The notes beneath the pieces were generated by a model. That model worked only from the letters and a program-made list of their open reading frames with translations, was not told the DNA's origin and searched no databases. From Enterobacter sp. Ag1 (lineage in GTDB: Bacteria; Pseudomonadota; Gammaproteobacteria; Enterobacterales; Enterobacteriaceae), in NCBI GenBank assembly GCA_000277545.1, contig AKXM01000004.1, positions 1-64,000 on the forward strand: a stretch of DNA of 64,000 nucleotides, given 5' to 3'. Made by a program: the position numbers and the translations under genes. How positions within the stretch are numbered: position 1 is the first letter of the stretch; each line of letters begins with the position of its first letter. This document shows positions 61,855 to 64,000 of this stretch, piece by piece.

Positions 61855-62684
61855 TAGCGTTTCTCCCCAAAAAGCTGTTTGATTTGTTCGGCATCAGCCT
61901 GTTGACTGGTGTCGAAATGGGTCAGGCGATCCAGATACCACGCGTAGTTATCGGTGCGATGCAGTGCCGGAACGCCTTTGGCGATGGCTTTGTTGACCGC
62001 CTGCTTGACTGCGTGAACGCCGTCCCCAACCAGCGCGTCCACCAGCCCGCTCTGGTAGCGAACTTCGCCACCGGTCATGCTCCAGATAAACGGCCGATCC
62101 CGGGAATCGTATTCCTCAATGCCCGCTTCTTGCTCGATAACCTGAGGACCATTGAGGCCCAGGCGCGCTTCGCGAGTTACAATCAGATAGCTGCAAAGTG
62201 CAGCGGCAATCGACATCCCCCCAAAGCAACCCACGGTTCCAGCGACAACGCCAATCACCGGGGTATAGCGACGCAGATCGACAATCGCCGCGTGAATATC
62301 GGCAATCGCCGCCAGGCCGAGGTTAGCCTCCTGCAGGCGCACGCCGCCGGTTTCCAGGCAAAGCACCGCCTGTGTCGGAATACCGTTGCGGTTGTCTTCC
62401 GCCGCCAGCTCAAACGCGGCGGCCATTTTCGCCCCGGAGACTTCACCCATACTGCCGCCCTGGAATGCGCCTTCGATGGCAATCACCACCGCCGGACCAC
62501 CGTTGATCGTACCTTTGGCCACGACCATACCGTCGTCGGACTGAGGCACAATGCCCTGAGGCCCCAGCCATGGCGAAATAATGCCCTCAAAAGGATCGAG
62601 CAGTTCGCGGTAGCTGCCTTCATCAAGCAGCAGACGGGCACGCTCGCGTGCTCTTAATTCAATAAAACTGCTGTCGTCACGCAT
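61854..62684 (-). CDS. mdcD: Malonate decarboxylase beta subunit
   Basis: The carboxyltransferase-type subunit, partner of MdcE. The start MRDDSSFIELRARERARLLL gives 276 residues with an ideal AGGAGG upstream. It has VSGAKMAAAFELAAED, CLETGGVRLQEAN and VGCFGGMSIAAALC, typical of the biotin-independent malonate decarboxylase beta family. It overlaps mdcC by 8 bp. Confidence 0.94.
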   Translation of the reverse strand: MRDDSSFIELRARERARLLLDEGSYRELLDPFEGIISPWLGPQGIVPQSDDGMVVAKGTINGGPAVVIAIEGAFQGGSMGEVSGAKMAAAFELAAEDNRNGIPTQAVLCLETGGVRLQEANLGLAAIADIHAAIVDLRRYTPVIGVVAGTVGCFGGMSIAAALCSYLIVTREARLGLNGPQVIEQEAGIEEYDSRDRPFIWSMTGGEVRYQSGLVDALVGDGVHAVKQAVNKAIAKGVPALHRTDNYAWYLDRLTHFDTSQQADAEQIKQLFGEKR

Positions 62685-62976
62685 GAGCCACCTCCTCAAA
62701 AACCTGTTCAATGCGGATACGCGCCACGCCCGGCGTCGCGCCAAAATCATGAATGTGCATTTGCCCGGCAGGCAGTTGACTCAGCGCGGCCAGGCGCTCG
62801 AAAAGCGCTTTCCAGCGTTTTTCGCTGTTATCGACGGAGGTGGTAATGTCGATGGTCAGAATCTGCCCCTGTGCGGCAGTAAACAGGACTTCCATATCGC
62901 CGGAGCCCACCACGCCAGCCAGAGCTTTGCCTGTGGCCGTGCGGGTTGCCGGAAATGACAACGTAATGTGTTCCAT
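62677..62976 (-). CDS. mdcC: Malonate decarboxylase acyl carrier protein
   Basis: The delta subunit that carries the triphosphoribosyl-dephospho-CoA arm. It has 99 residues, the family size, with the modified Ser25 in VVGSGDMEVL. The start is MEHITLSFPAT. It lies 10 bp after mdcB. Confidence 0.94.
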   Translation of the reverse strand: MEHITLSFPATRTATGKALAGVVGSGDMEVLFTAAQGQILTIDITTSVDNSEKRWKALFERLAALSQLPAGQMHIHDFGATPGVARIRIEQVFEEVAHA

Positions 62977-62986
62977 AACGCCCTCG

Positions 62987-63856
62987 TTAATTAAGTGAGT
63001 GAAGCGGAGTGGCATCGTTATCGATGCGGTCCAGCAGGAACGTGGCGGCGAGCAAATCAGCCGCGCCGCCCGGAGAGGCATTCAGCGCCAGCATATTGCG
63101 GTCGAGCAAATCCAGTGCATCACGGCCTTCTTTGCGCGAAATCCCCCCGTTCATCAGCACGCTGCGGGCACCGTTCTGCATTGTTTCCAGGCCAGGTAAA
63201 CCGGCACGAGAAAGTACACAGGTATCTGAAAGTGAAGTCATAATCGCCATCAAAGCGTCAATCCTGGCCTCGCCTTCCGTTGCCCCGGACTGGCGGCTAC
63301 GGCGAAGCTGGGGCAGCGCAAGGCGCATCACGTGAGGGAAACCCTGCTGGGCCTCTTCTCGTGCACCCGGCACGCGATAGCGTCTTGTGGCTCTTAACCC
63401 TTTGCTGAAGCTTTTTGGCGCGGCTTCATCAGGAAGTGCTGCAAGTCGCGCTGCCGTAGCGGCGATCTCCACGCTGCTGCCATTCATACCGTGCATAGCG
63501 GCGGCGGAAATCAGCAGGCCGAGCGCCCAGATGGCTCCCCGGTGGGTATTCACTCCCCCGGTCGCCGCCATCATCTGTTGCTCACCTTCGCGACCCAGGC
63601 GCCCTATCAGCTGGCGCAGCGCGATGTCTGCCGGACGTTCCCAGCTTTGTAATGCCAGAGCATGGAATGTCGGGGTCAGGCTGAGGGCCGATCGCTCCAT
63701 CAGCGCCAGGCTGAGGTCGTGATGGGCGCCATTCCCCCGGCTGTCCACCAGACCGGGTTTCGGGCTCAGGCGGGCTTCTTCGATCAGGCTTTGGGTCGCA
63801 GCCCTTGCCAGCCAGCCCGCTTCGGCCTCGACGCCTTTCTGTGGATGTAATTTCAT
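62987..63856 (-). CDS. mdcB: Triphosphoribosyl-dephospho-CoA synthase MdcB
   Basis: Makes the prosthetic-group precursor from ATP and dephospho-CoA. It is a CitG/MdcB-family protein with EARLSPKPGLVDSRGNGAHHDLSL, TGGVNTHRGAIWALG and SDTCVLSRAGLPG. The start MKLHPQKGVEAEAGW gives 289 residues, and its ATG overlaps the mdcA stop by one base (TAATG). Confidence 0.93.
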   Translation of the reverse strand: MKLHPQKGVEAEAGWLARAATQSLIEEARLSPKPGLVDSRGNGAHHDLSLALMERSALSLTPTFHALALQSWERPADIALRQLIGRLGREGEQQMMAATGGVNTHRGAIWALGLLISAAAMHGMNGSSVEIAATAARLAALPDEAAPKSFSKGLRATRRYRVPGAREEAQQGFPHVMRLALPQLRRSRQSGATEGEARIDALMAIMTSLSDTCVLSRAGLPGLETMQNGARSVLMNGGISRKEGRDALDLLDRNMLALNASPGGAADLLAATFLLDRIDNDATPLHSLN

Positions 63857-64000
63857 TACCAGCTCCGGAATTTCGCTGGCGGGTTGTAAAGACCGCCGGA
63901 CCATTCGACGAGATCGGCCACGCTGCTTGCCGCCAGGAGAGAACGGGTCGCCTCGCTGCGGCGGATCCCCATATCTTCCGGGTAAGCCACTTTGCCGCTC
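63856..64000 (-). CDS. mdcA: Malonate decarboxylase alpha subunit, C-terminal part (cut by window end)
   Basis: The last 47 residues of the acetyl-S-ACP:malonate carrier transferase are present, ending SVADLVEWSGGLYNPPAKF and RSW. This matches the C-terminus of MdcA of Klebsiella. The gene continues beyond base 64000. It is the first gene of the mdc operon, directly upstream of mdcB. Confidence 0.92.
   Translation of the reverse strand, partial: SGKVAYPEDMGIRRSEATRSLLAASSVADLVEWSGGLYNPPAKFRSW

Noticed and set aside
61731-62657. A 308-codon plus-strand open frame opposite mdcE and mdcD
   Set aside because: The frame mirrors high-GC coding sequence of two recognised mdc genes and shows no protein family features.

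Overview
The window is chromosomal DNA of an enterobacterium (family Enterobacteriaceae) that is not E. coli K-12. Nearly every housekeeping protein aligns end to end with its E. coli counterpart, but gene order and accessory content differ. The malonate decarboxylase locus resembles that of Klebsiella and the surroundings suggest the Enterobacter/Klebsiella/Cedecea part of the family. The species cannot be fixed by reading alone.

Layout. (1) 1-177: right end of an insertion sequence, cut by the window edge, lying 21 bp from the purA stop. (2) 199-20312: the E. coli '94-minute' block in its usual order: purA, yjeT, hflC, hflK, hflX, hfq, miaA, mutL, amiB, tsaE and nnr on the minus strand; queG on the plus strand; two identical tRNA-Gly genes and orn on the minus strand; rsgA, psd and mscM on the plus strand. 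(3) 20311-22008: yhaJ and yhaK, which in E. coli lie near minute 70, so mscM|yhaJ is a rearrangement joint. (4) 22009-23154: an AT-rich 1.1-kb intergenic region with a CRP-like site, GGAAC..TTCC palindromes and a foldable leader. (5) 23155-30120: an accessory cluster of unknown function: a GT4-GT2 glycosyltransferase fusion, a HemN-like radical SAM protein, two paralogous duplicated alpha/beta-barrel proteins and an MFS transporter. (6) 30162-32466: an ATPase and a MarR-GNAT fusion. (7) 32481-33437: rnpB with four tandem copies of its 3' end and terminator. (8) 33461-42718: N-acetylgalactosamine/galactosamine genes agaR, kbaZ, agaVWEF, agaS, kbaY and a secreted clan-D glycosidase; agaA is absent. 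(9) 42770-48133: a GNAT-like orphan, then rsmI, lpoA, yraN, diaA, dolP. (10) 48279-57115: a minus-strand catabolic locus: PRD protein, SFCGS/DUF4312/DUF4311/DUF4310 membrane system, amidohydrolase, DgaE-like ammonia lyase, DgaF-like KDGP aldolase, then a periplasmic lactonase and a BglG-type PRD regulator. (11) 57518-64000: mdcR and the malonate decarboxylase genes mdcH to mdcA, with mdcA cut by the window end.

How the parts work together. The aga genes would import GalNAc or GalN through a mannose-family PTS and convert it through AgaS and KbaYZ to triose phosphates; the secreted glycosidase could free the sugar outside the cytoplasm. The DUF43xx locus looks like uptake plus amide hydrolysis, PLP-dependent ammonia elimination and KDG-phosphate aldol cleavage of an amino-sugar acid. 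The mdc genes decarboxylate malonate. The least explained regions are the glycosyltransferase/radical SAM cluster with its structured leader, and the DUF43xx transporter.
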